From: Companilactobacillus zhachilii
GTDB taxonomy: Bacteria; Bacillota; Bacilli; Lactobacillales; Lactobacillaceae
NCBI RefSeq assembly: GCF_003606365.2
Contig: NZ_CP031933.2
Coordinates: 558,001 to 622,000 of the forward strand
Direction of reading: 5' to 3'
Length of the DNA: 64,000 bases
The translations under genes were made by a program, and so were the position numbers. Under the pieces are notes generated by a model. That model had not been told where the DNA came from and searched no databases. It was given only the letters and a program-made list of their open reading frames with translations. Each line of letters starts with the position of its first letter. Position 1 is the first letter of the stretch. Below, piece by piece: positions 34,457-41,994 of this stretch.

Positions 34457-35974
34457 AAGCTTTAAAGAGCTTTTTCTTTTTACTATTTTCAATTTTAGCT
34501 TTCATCTTCTGAACGTAAATTTGATTTAGCTGAATCAATAACCAAATATAATCAGGTCTCATAGATGAAATATCCCAAGAAATAACTTTCAAGTTACTAG
34601 GGTACTTCTTTTTTTCGATATCTAATGGAAGAACATCTAGTGATGTAATTAACACATCAACGTCTTCAAACGCATCATTTGGAACAATTTCCACAAATTT
34701 TAAAGTGCTGATATTACGTAGAACAACTTCTGAAGCCTGGTTACCGGGATCAATCAAAACTTTGACCTTAATAATATCTTCAGCTCTAATGGTTGAAATA
34801 TAACTAGGTAGAATTTGATAAAGGTTTCTAGAAATCAATTCGGCAGCGTTATAAATCCCCGGAAATTCATTTTGATCGACATTAGAAAAGAACGTATAAA
34901 TATCCTTGTAAAGGTCTGTATATGTATCTTCAGGATTGGTGTCATACATTGTATCTAAATGCATGAGGGAGTAAGGCGCCATGATGTAATAAAAGACAAT
35001 ATCACGAGTAACGTAAGTCATGATGTGTTTCAAGGTTCTTTGGTTATGGTAGACCGCCATATCATCGTTATAGTGTTCCTTCAAGAAATCTATAAAGTGA
35101 TAAACGAGCGCATAGAACTTAGGGTTGATTCGGCGTTGGCGTTGATTGGTTCTTCAAAGGCTTTGTCACTTGGTTGAAACGCCGTTTTACGGAATAAGTT
35201 TACTAACTTATTTTCATTATCCAAAGCACTGACGGGTACGATGGGATAATCTTCATGTGTCAAAATATCTTCACCTAGTGTTTGATCACCGAACACGTCG
35301 CTATAATATGGTAAGTCTTCGATGTAGTTACGTTTGATTAAACGAATTCTAGAAATTGCTAGGAAGTATTTAAATTGAAAGTGAACAATCGGATTATTGA
35401 AGGTGATTCCGGTCCGACCAATAATTTGGTCAATTGAAGATTCTTGAATCAAGCCAAAAGGCCATTCTTGCCCGTGATAGATGTACCAGTAAACGTAGTA
35501 AGACATCCAACGGATATTCTTTTCGTTCCCCTTGATTTCAAGTGTTGAGTTAGAAATCTTGAGACCAAAGTTTTTAAGAAAAGCACGGAATTTTGCCATT
35601 CGCCGATTAAGCGTAGATTTACTAGTGAAGTGTTCATTACTAAAGTTTTCAAACGATGGGTTAGCACTTGTCAGGCCGTAATTGAAAGCTTGGAAAACGA
35701 CTGAATTTTTCACCAAAAACAAACGGTAAGTGTCAATGGCAATTTTTGTAAAATCAATCGACTCGATTTTGGTATCACTAGGGTCAATATCGGGAGCAAC
35801 CTCAGCCAAGTCTTCCAGCAGTGCTTGGAAAATGTTATAAGTTTTTTGGTATGTGAATTGCAGTTTGCTACTAATATTACTTAAGTTTACTTCACGAGGA
35901 GGTAATGATTTTATAACTGTAAGCATGCGGTATTTCTCAACGTCTTGCTTAACTAAGAAAATTTGCTCTAACAT
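34455..35974 (-). pseudogene. Mga/AtxA-like transcriptional regulator, frameshifted
   Basis: Two adjacent frames make one regulator of about 500 residues. The N-terminal part (start 35974) has an HTH_Mga region (PPREVNLSNISSKLQFTYQKT) and the Mga domain (SKSTLNRRMAKFRAFLKNFG). It runs out of frame after AFEEPIN and stops at 35090. The other frame reads NQRQRRINPKFYALVYHFID and continues to 34455 with an EIIB-like C-terminal part (VKVLIDPGN, VDVLITSLDVLP). The break lies at about 35125-35150; one missing base would explain it. The GGGGAAG ribosome site at the start is intact. Target surface genes are probably the locus at 24.5-33 kb, as inference. Confidence 0.78.
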
Positions 35975-36059
35975 TTGTCTTCCCCCGGAAATGTTAAATT
36001 AATAATATACTAAACACTACTTGATACTATCTTAACATTTATTTATAATGTTTTGTAAT

Positions 36060-36260
36060 CAGATAGAGGTGCAATCTTTATTATTAGTATTTTGGAGTGC
36101 GGATAGGGTACTTTGAAAAAATATGAAAGGAAAGTTTGCCGAAGTCAGTTATTCCTACTAAATAACTTGATTGGGCCATTGCTTAACAGGTGATGGACTG
36201 TCGTTTTATAGAACATTGAGAACAAGTAAACTTCCGACGATTTACCTAGTTTCCCAAATG
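36060..36260 (+). ncRNA. Lysine riboswitch (L-box) aptamer
   Basis: Conserved L-box blocks in order: AGATAGAGGTGC (36061), AGTA and GGAG (36087-36098), GAAAGG (36125), GCCGAAG (36139), GGGCC (36174) and AGGTGATGGACTGTC (36187-36201). The lysP-like permease downstream supports lysine as ligand. The 3' strand of helix P1 is not clear to me, so the right boundary is approximate. Confidence 0.85.
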
Positions 36261-36364
36261 ATACACAATTTTTGTGTGCAATTTGGGAAGCTTTGTAAAC
36301 CTAAAAAGTTTATCGTTTAATATTTTTGTAAAACGTTGAGCTATTGATTAATGGGATAATTATA

Positions 36365-36408
36365 ATCCTTATTGTCGGTAGTTCCTCTGATAATAAGGAT
36401 TTTTTTTA
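36365..36408 (+). terminator. Riboswitch expression-platform terminator
   Basis: AATCCTTATT pairs with AATAAGGATT, then T7, only about 20 nt before the lysP ATG. With the aptamer upstream it makes a transcription-attenuation switch. A competing hairpin TTCCCAAAT/ATTTGGGAA (36251-36290) lies between. Confidence 0.85.
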
Positions 36409-36430
36409 TGTCCAAAAAGGGGAATTAGAG

Positions 36431-37879
36431 ATGGAAAATAATGATGTGAATAGGTCGTTGAAAACGCGCCATTTGTCAATGATTGCACTTGGTGGGTCGA
36501 TTGGAACGGGCTTGTTTGTTGCAAGTGGTTCTTCGATTTCAACAGCTGGACCAGGAGGGGCCTTGATAGCTTATGTGGCTATCGGAATTATGGTTTACTT
36601 CCTGATGACTAGTTTGGGGGAAATGGCAACATATATGCCAGTTTCTGGGTCTTTTGCAACATATGCAACAAAATTTATTGATCCGGCTTTCGGTTTTGCG
36701 CTTGGTTGGAATTATTGGTTCAACTGGGCGATTACTTTGGCGGTCGATTTATCCACAATTTCTTTAGTTGTTAAGTATTGGTTTCCAAGTTGGACGTCGT
36801 GGAAAATTAGTTTGACGTTCATGATTGTTTTATTAGTAATTAATTTTATTTCTGTTGGTTCATTTGGTGAGACAGAATATTGGTTGTCATCAATTAAAGT
36901 AACCGCCGTAATTATTTTCTTAATTTGCGGTATTTTAACTATTATGGGTATTTTAGGCGGACATGGTTCCGTTGGTTTTTCAAACTATACTTATAAACAT
37001 GCACCTTTCGTTGGTGGGGTTCCTGCCATCCTAAGTGTCTTCGTTGTTGCTGGGTTCTCGTTTCAGGGGACTGAGTTGATCGGTATTACGGCCGGTGAGT
37101 CAGCAACGCCTGAGAAGAGTATTCCGAAGGCTATCAAACAAGTTTTCTGGAGAATTCTGTTGTTCTATATTTTATCAATCGCCGTTATTGGTGCCTTGAT
37201 TCCTTATACAAGTCCTAACTTGCTAGGGTCAGGTGCGGGTGATATTGCAATCAGTCCATTTACGATTGTCTTTAAGAAAGTCGGAATTCCTTTAGCTGCT
37301 GGAATTATGAATGCGGTTATTTTAACTTCAGTTATTTCAGCCGCTAACTCTGGACTGTATGCTGCCAGTCGGATGCTTTGGTCAATGAGTAAAAATGGCA
37401 TGGCACCAAATGTCTTCCAAAAGACTAATGGTCGAGGCGTACCAGTCTTTTCACTACTATTAACAGCCTTAGTTGGAGGAATTGCCTTATTTACTAGTTT
37501 ATATGGTGATTCATTCTATGAATTGTTAGTTGCTGCATCAGGTTTGACTGGTTTTATTGCTTGGTTAGGAATTGCCTTTTCACATTATCGTTTCAGAAAA
37601 GCCTATCTATATAAAGGCTACAGTTTGGATGATTTAAAATATAAGGCTAAGTGGTTCCCATTTGGTCCATTATTGGCCATTGTTCTAGGAATTATCATCA
37701 TTTTGGGACAAGATGTTCGTTCAATGGTCGACTTCAATTTTGGCCGTCTGTTGATTAGTTATAGTGGCTTGATTATTTTGTTCGTCTGCTGGATTTATTA
37801 CAAGATCAGATATAAGACAAAATTCTTGAAGCTAGAAGATATCGACGTTAAGGAAACCAAAAATGGTGGCCACTACTAG
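36431..37879 (+). CDS. lysP: Lysine-specific permease
   Basis: 482-residue APC-superfamily amino acid permease with 12 transmembrane helices. HLSMIALGGSIGTGLFVASG is the signature substrate-binding loop in helix 1; YMPVSGSFATYATKFIDPAFGFALGWNYWFNWAITLAVDL matches the LysP branch. A lysine riboswitch directly upstream independently supports lysine import. The ATG at 36431 follows AGGGGAA; the longer frame would start inside the terminator. No terminator after the stop; the serS promoter follows within 1-30 bp. Confidence 0.92.
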   Translation: MENNDVNRSLKTRHLSMIALGGSIGTGLFVASGSSISTAGPGGALIAYVAIGIMVYFLMTSLGEMATYMPVSGSFATYATKFIDPAFGFALGWNYWFNWAITLAVDLSTISLVVKYWFPSWTSWKISLTFMIVLLVINFISVGSFGETEYWLSSIKVTAVIIFLICGILTIMGILGGHGSVGFSNYTYKHAPFVGGVPAILSVFVVAGFSFQGTELIGITAGESATPEKSIPKAIKQVFWRILLFYILSIAVIGALIPYTSPNLLGSGAGDIAISPFTIVFKKVGIPLAAGIMNAVILTSVISAANSGLYAASRMLWSMSKNGMAPNVFQKTNGRGVPVFSLLLTALVGGIALFTSLYGDSFYELLVAASGLTGFIAWLGIAFSHYRFRKAYLYKGYSLDDLKYKAKWFPFGPLLAIVLGIIIILGQDVRSMVDFNFGRLLISYSGLIILFVCWIYYKIRYKTKFLKLEDIDVKETKNGGHY

Positions 37880-37908
37880 TTGATATTTGTTAAAAAGTAA
37901 ATTATGAT
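37880..37908 (+). promoter_or_regulatory. serS promoter
   Basis: TTGATA (37880-37885), 17-bp spacer, TATGAT (37903-37908), immediately after lysP. Confidence 0.75.
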
Positions 37909-37914
37909 AAACAA

Positions 37915-38092
37915 AGAATATAAAAGCTAAGAGAGTGCCTACTCACAAAACCTTTCAGAGAGACGATGGTCGGTGGAAATCGTTATGGTTTTTATTCCAG
38001 CATTCTGGTAACGGGTAATGCCGTTCGGTTTGATCCGATAAAATCTGAAAGTGCAGTGTATTTTGTTATACGCTGAAACTGGGTGGTACCGC
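37915..38092 (+). ncRNA. Serine T-box leader
   Basis: Stem I shows AGAGAGACGATGGTCGGTG with the GGTGG region, base helix AGAGTGC/GCATTCT and AAAACC/GGTTTT flanking the specifier loop. The codon facing that loop is TCC (37996-37998), serine, followed by A as in known T-boxes. The T-box sequence CTGGGTGGTACCGCG is at 38079-38093. Uncharged tRNA-Ser would stabilise the antiterminator and switch on serS. Confidence 0.95.
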
Positions 38093-38139
38093 GAATGGTC
38101 GATTCGTCCCTTTATTGGGATGATTCGGCCATTTTTTTT
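38093..38139 (+). terminator. T-box terminator
   Basis: AATGGTCGATTCGTCCC pairs with GGGATGATTCGGCCATT, then T7; its 5' arm competes with the T-box antiterminator. Confidence 0.92.
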
Positions 38140-38144
38140 GTTGT

Positions 38145-38480
38145 AGAGAGCGAAGACAGGGCGGTCAGCTCCCGAGCATTTTCGTAGCCATGCGAATTGC
38201 CCGCCGATTTTTGCGGGTGATTTGCATGGCTATGAAAAGCGGAAGGAGTTGCCCTGTCGTAGCTCGTTTTAGAGCCACTGCCTATATAATTGGGCTTTTG
38301 TAGGTAATTGCCTATTTAAACTCAAGGTTATTGTTGGTTTATATCTGCGGTGGCTTTAAAACGAGCTGCGGACGGCAGATTTCTGAGCTTTGCTACGCTT
38401 CCCAAGTTATGCACAAAAGCGGTGCATAACTCGTGAAGCTAGGCAAATATCAGAAATCTAAGCGCCGTCCTCCGCTCTCT
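38145..38480 (+). repeat. 336-bp four-way-junction element between T-box and serS
   Basis: Closed by AGAGAGCG (38145) and CGCTCTCT (38473). Three arms inside: CAGGGC/GCCCTG (38157/38251) with inner CCATGC/GCATGG; AGCTCGTTTTA-AGCCAC with GTGGCT-TTAAAACGAGCT (38261/38350); GGACGGC/GCCGTCC (38370/38464) with AGATTTCTGA/ATCAGAAATCT and AGTTATGCAC/GTGCATAACT at its tip. The layout (closing stem plus three arms) is that of family A but the sequence differs and it is longer. It would be transcribed in the serS leader. Confidence 0.8.
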
Positions 38481-38504
38481 AAAAATTAGGAGGAAAACTA
38501 CAAT

Positions 38505-39794
38505 ATGTTAGACATGAAACTAATCAGAAAAGACCCTGATTACATCAAGAACAAATTAGCTTCACGTGGCGTTACTAGTGAAGAAATCGATGAATTACTT
38601 TCATACGATGAAAAGCGTCGTGAACTACTTGTTCAAACTGAAACTTTGAAGGAAAAGCGTAACAAGGTTTCTCAAGGTATTGCTACTAAGAAGCGTAACA
38701 AGGAAGATGCTTCTGATGAAATTGCTGCTATGAAACAAGTCGGGGCTGATATTAAAAAAATTGATGCTGATCTTGAAGAGGCTGAAGGTAAGATGAACTA
38801 TATTCTTGTTCGTTTGCCTAATATTCCTGATGATTCTGTTCCAGTTGGTCCTGATGACAGTACTAACGTTGAAATTAGAAAAGTTGGCGCTATTCCTAAG
38901 GAAGGTTTCAAACCTCGTCACCACTGGGATATCGGTGAAGAACTAGGTATCTTAGACTTTGAACAAGCTACTAAGGTTGCTGGTTCACGTTTTGTTTACT
39001 ATATCGGTATGGGTGCTCGTTTGGAACGTGCTGTTTATAACTTCATGTTGGATCAACACCAAAAAGAAGGTTATACAGAAGTAATTCCTCCATACTTGGT
39101 TAACAACAACGCTATGTTTGGTACAAGTCAATTCCCTAAGTTTACTGAAGATGTTTATACTGTCACAGTTGACGAAAATCCATTGACTTTGATTCCTACA
39201 GCCGAAGTTCCTTTGACTAACTACTTTGCCGACAAGATTTTAGATGAAAAAGACTTGCCTAAGTACGTTACAGCTCTAACACCATGTTTCCGTTCAGAAG
39301 CTGGTTCAGCTGGTCGTGATACTCGTGGTTTGATTCGTATGCACCAATTTAACAAGGTTGAAATGGTTAAAGTTTCAAAACCTGAAGAATCATACAACGA
39401 ACTAGAAAAATTGACCGCTAATGCAGAAAACATTTTGAAGCAATTGGGTCTTCCATATCACGTTATTGTGCTATCAAGTGGGGATGCTAGTTTCAGTTCA
39501 GCTAAAACATATGATCTTGAAGTTTGGATGCCTGCACAAGACAAGTATCGTGAAGTTTCAAGTTGTTCTAACTGTCTTGATTTCCAAGCTCGTCGTGCAC
39601 ACATCAGATATCGTGACGAAAATGGTAAGACAAAACTTGCTCACACATTGAATGGTTCAGGTCTTGCTGCTGGTCGTACGGTAGCTGCAATCCTTGAAAA
39701 TTACCAAAATGAAGATGGTTCCGTAACAATTCCTGACGCTTTGGTACCATACATGGGTGGCGTAACAAAAATTACTAAAGAAAATGCCAAATAG
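38505..39794 (+). CDS. serS: Seryl-tRNA synthetase
   Basis: 429 residues, family-typical length. N-terminal antiparallel coiled coil (about 30-100) that contacts the long variable arm of tRNA-Ser; class II catalytic core with motif 2 [18 protein letters not shown] and motif 3 [18 protein letters not shown]; serine-binding [10 protein letters not shown]. Expression is under a UCC T-box, with an extra structured 336-nt element before the TTAGGAGG ribosome site. The tRNA-Asn gene follows 65 bp after the stop. Confidence 0.98.
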   Translation: MLDMKLIRKDPDYIKNKLASRGVTSEEIDELLSYDEKRRELLVQTETLKEKRNKVSQGIATKKRNKEDASDEIAAMKQVGADIKKIDADLEEAEGKMNYILVRLPNIPDDSVPVGPDDSTNVEIRKVGAIPKEGFKPRHHWDIGEELGILDFEQATKVAGSRFVYYIGMGARLERAVYNFMLDQHQKEGYTEVIPPYLVNNNAMFGTSQFPKFTEDVYTVTVDENPLTLIPTAEVPLTNYFADKILDEKDLPKYVTALTPCFRSEAGSAGRDTRGLIRMHQFNKVEMVKVSKPEESYNELEKLTANAENILKQLGLPYHVIVLSSGDASFSSAKTYDLEVWMPAQDKYREVSSCSNCLDFQARRAHIRYRDENGKTKLAHTLNGSGLAAGRTVAAILENYQNEDGSVTIPDALVPYMGGVTKITKENAK

Positions 39795-39858
39795 TTATTG
39801 ACCTAGAGTCTATAAATTGATAAGATTTAATAGTTCTGTTAAAGAGCTATTAAATTAT

Positions 39859-39931
39859 TCCGGTTTAGCTCAGTTGGTAGAGCACCTGACTGTTAATCAG
39901 GTTGTCGTCAGTTCGAGTCTGACAACCGGAG
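39859..39931 (+). tRNA. tRNA-Asn (GTT)
   Basis: 73 nt cloverleaf, acceptor TCCGGTT/AACCGGA, anticodon GTT in loop CTGTTAA, T-loop GTTCGAGTC, discriminator G. CCA not encoded. Confidence 0.97.
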
Positions 39932-39967
39932 TTATAAATACTTAGGATTTACCTAGGTGTCAAATAG

Positions 39968-40005
39968 ATTACATCTAGTTCATTGAATTAGATGTAATTT
40001 TTTTA
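39968..40005 (+). terminator. Terminator between tRNA genes
   Basis: ATTACATCTA pairs with TAGATGTAAT, then T-rich. The tRNA-Thr gene starts right after it, so it probably needs its own promoter or readthrough. Confidence 0.8.
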
Positions 40006-40009
40006 TTAA

Positions 40010-40082
40010 GCCGTGTTAGCTCAGTTGGTAGAGCATCGGTATCGTAAACCGGCGGTCACAGGTTCGACTCCTGCACACGGCA
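40010..40082 (+). tRNA. tRNA-Thr (CGT)
   Basis: 73 nt cloverleaf, acceptor GCCGTGT/ACACGGC, anticodon CGT in loop ATCGTAA, T-loop GGTTCGACTCC, discriminator A. Confidence 0.95.
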
Positions 40083-40107
40083 TTAAAAGTAATTTAATGA
40101 AACAGAT

Positions 40108-40149
40108 AAAAGAGCTAATAGCTGATATAAAGGCTATTAGCTCTTTTTG
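40108..40149 (+). terminator. Terminator after tRNA-Thr
   Basis: AAAGAGCTAATAGC pairs with GCTATTAGCTCTTT, then T-rich. Confidence 0.88.
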
Positions 40150-40176
40150 CTTTGCTAAGAAATATAAAAAAAGGGA

Positions 40177-40254
40177 AATCACTTTGCACTAATTTTGCAC
40201 GATATTGATTTTTCGCTTGATGTTTAAAAATCGTGCAAAATAATTTAGGTGATT
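40177..40254. repeat. Inverted repeat downstream of tRNA genes
   Basis: AATCAC plus ATTTTGCACGAT (40177-40203) against ATCGTGCAAAAT plus GTGATT (40230-40254). TTGCAC also recurs directly. Such arrays near tRNA genes can be integrase arm sites or scars, but no integrase is present. Confidence 0.4.
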
Positions 40255-40340
40255 ATACTGATTTTAAAAATGACTAGATAAATATTTTTAAATATAAATA
40301 CAGTGTAATTGATGTTTGGCGTTGTAAAGAAATTAATTTA

Positions 40341-40452
40341 TTGACATAACTTCATTACGCTGTAAAATTAATTCGAGATGAGTGATAGTATCCCTACGGG
40401 GACTGTTGCGGAAGGGTTCCATCATTATTTATATAATGGTGGGATTTTTTTG
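40341..40452 (+). ncRNA. Candidate small RNA, about 77 nt, with own promoter and terminator
   Basis: TTGACA (40341-40346), 16-bp spacer, TAAAAT (40363-40368). The predicted transcript from about 40375 has a hairpin AGTATCCC-TAC-GGGGACT, then GCGGAAGGG, then a terminator TCCATCATTAT/ATAATGGTGGGA with T7. No ORF. AGTGAT near the 5' end could pair with ATCATT in the terminator, so a switch is possible, yet no gene follows in this direction. Confidence 0.6.
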
Positions 40453-40536
40453 TATTCAATACCTTTGTCTATTTCAAGAAGAAAAAGCCATGTTTTGATA
40501 CACGTTTAAGGCAAAAATAGTTAAGTCACGGTCAAG

Positions 40537-41529
40537 TTATTTTTCATAGCCATTCAATGTTTCCTGCAATTCATCTTTAATTGCAGTAATCAACGATTGC
40601 GGAGCCTTAACGGTGACCTTGCTACCTTGGCCTTGAACCCACATTTTTGCACCATTGAAGAACATTTGACCGTAAATGATTACACCACCATCGGCTGTTT
40701 TGACGATTTCACCTTCGGAATCTTTTTTGACTCTTGAATTAGGTAATTGATCAAGGGCTGCCGGGTAGTAGCCACGATAAATAAATTCATAAGAAATAAT
40801 GCTGCCACTGTTCATCAAGTATGATTTGTTACGGATTGAAGCTTCATCAGTTCGTTTGTCATCAGGGACAGTCAATTGCTTACGGGGATGCATTTTAGGA
40901 TTAGAAAAACGGTCGAGCCGGTAAACATAAGTTTTACCATTATTTTTTTCATCCTCAGGATTTTCACGATAAATGATTACGTAAAAGTAGTAATTGGCAA
41001 AATAAAGACTTAACGGAATGCCAATATTTCGTTTGTATGAATGTCCTTTAGGATTGCTATCACGATAATCGAAACTGATAGGATGCTGTTTTTCGATAGC
41101 CTCACGGAAAAATCCAATCCGCTTAATTAAATTATTATCTTTATTGACGGGTAGGTAACTGCCGCCTTTGAGGGCTGATAATAAATTATTAATATCAGAT
41201 TGTTTGTGAGTATCAACAAGTTCAACTAAATTTTTCCCAATGGAATCCATTTCCTGTTTTCCAAAGGCACGTGTACCAAGGAGAATTTTCATAATAGCAT
41301 AAGTTTCGTCAAAAGATAGGATATCTTTTTGATTTAAGAAATAGTTATCTGTTTTGAGATCATGATGAAATTCGTACGATTTCTCGGGAAGAGCGCGATG
41401 AATGGTGGTCATATTACGTTTAAATGTTCGTTCTGAAATATGATATTCTTTCATTGCTGTGGACAAGTTAATACTTTCCCCGTTTGCCATTCTAAAAAAT
41501 AACTGCATAATGCGTGTGTTACTATCCAT
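40537..41529 (-). CDS. WYL-domain transcriptional regulator
   Basis: 330 residues. N-terminal winged HTH (RIMQLFFRMANGESINLSTAMKEYHISERTFKRNM), central WYL domain (HPISFDYRDS, PLSLYFANYYFYVIIYR, TYVYRLDRFSN) and C-terminal WCX-type extension. WYL regulators sense ligands such as nucleic acids or nucleotides; the target is unknown. I start at the ATG at 41529; an upstream in-frame GTG has no better ribosome site. A 19-bp palindrome about 50 bp upstream may be its operator. Confidence 0.82.
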   Translation of the reverse strand: MDSNTRIMQLFFRMANGESINLSTAMKEYHISERTFKRNMTTIHRALPEKSYEFHHDLKTDNYFLNQKDILSFDETYAIMKILLGTRAFGKQEMDSIGKNLVELVDTHKQSDINNLLSALKGGSYLPVNKDNNLIKRIGFFREAIEKQHPISFDYRDSNPKGHSYKRNIGIPLSLYFANYYFYVIIYRENPEDEKNNGKTYVYRLDRFSNPKMHPRKQLTVPDDKRTDEASIRNKSYLMNSGSIISYEFIYRGYYPAALDQLPNSRVKKDSEGEIVKTADGGVIIYGQMFFNGAKMWVQGQGSKVTVKAPQSLITAIKDELQETLNGYEK

Positions 41530-41578
41530 CAAATCACTGCCTTTCTGATTATGATGTAAGTATATCACTATGGTATGC

Positions 41579-41597
41579 CATATTATGTCATAATATG
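41579..41597. promoter_or_regulatory. 19-bp palindrome upstream of WYL gene
   Basis: CATATTATG-T-CATAATATG, 9-bp perfect half sites, in the upstream region of the minus-strand WYL gene. Candidate autoregulatory operator. Confidence 0.55.
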
Positions 41598-41627
41598 CAG
41601 CTTTATATAAAATATAATTTTGCTAGC

Positions 41628-41804
41628 TGCCGCCTCTGGGTACAAGAAATGTTGGCGCTGTGGGGACCGACTGGAGCCAAGGTCTCCAGTCTCGATTTTG
41701 AACTTCGCAAAGTTCGCGAATTTCAAAACTCGTCCCGTGGTGTAATGTCTGAAGCCATAACGCCACCTTCACTGCTGCCAACATTTCTTGTACCCAGAGG
41801 CTAG
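41628..41804 (-). repeat. Family-A cloverleaf palindrome, copy 6
   Basis: Minus orientation. Closing stem GGGTACAAGAAATGTTGGC with GCCAACATTTCTTGTACCC, near-perfect and unique in sequence. Arm 3 GACTGGAG/CTCCAGTC; arm 2 AATTCGCGAACTTTGCGAAG type. The usual plus partner is replaced by the family-C hairpin and a B-like fragment. Confidence 0.92.
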
Positions 41805-41856
41805 TGTATTAGTAATTTTTAATGTGGCATATTTAAGATTTGCCTTTAAAATCAAA

Positions 41857-41902
41857 AAATAGGGTAGATAAATTTAAATGAAAACTTATCTATCCTATTT
41901 CT
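41857..41902. terminator. Family-C hairpin
   Basis: AAATAGGGTAGATAA pairs with TTATCTATCCTATTT. Third member of the family; TTCTATAACCAATGTTGAG follows as at 16446. Could end the minus-strand reductase transcript. Confidence 0.55.
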
Positions 41903-41994
41903 GTATTCGTTCTATAACCAATGTTGAGAAAGAACTCAAAATCAGATTACTGTAATCATTATTTTAATGAACATATTTGTTTAACTCCCTAAAG

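Noticed and set aside
34455-35084. Separate small protein gene starting at 35084
   Set aside because: Its frame continues upstream (INPKFYALVYHFID) in line with the Mga-like gene; it is the C-terminal part of a frameshifted gene.
38145-38480. Group I or group II intron between T-box and serS
   Set aside because: No conserved intron core (no P7-like G site, no domain V motif) and no ORF; the arms are simple long hairpins.
40177-40254. Prophage or ICE attachment site after the tRNA genes
   Set aside because: The inverted and direct TTGCAC repeats look like arm sites, but there is no integrase, no duplicated tRNA 3' end and no accessory genes nearby.
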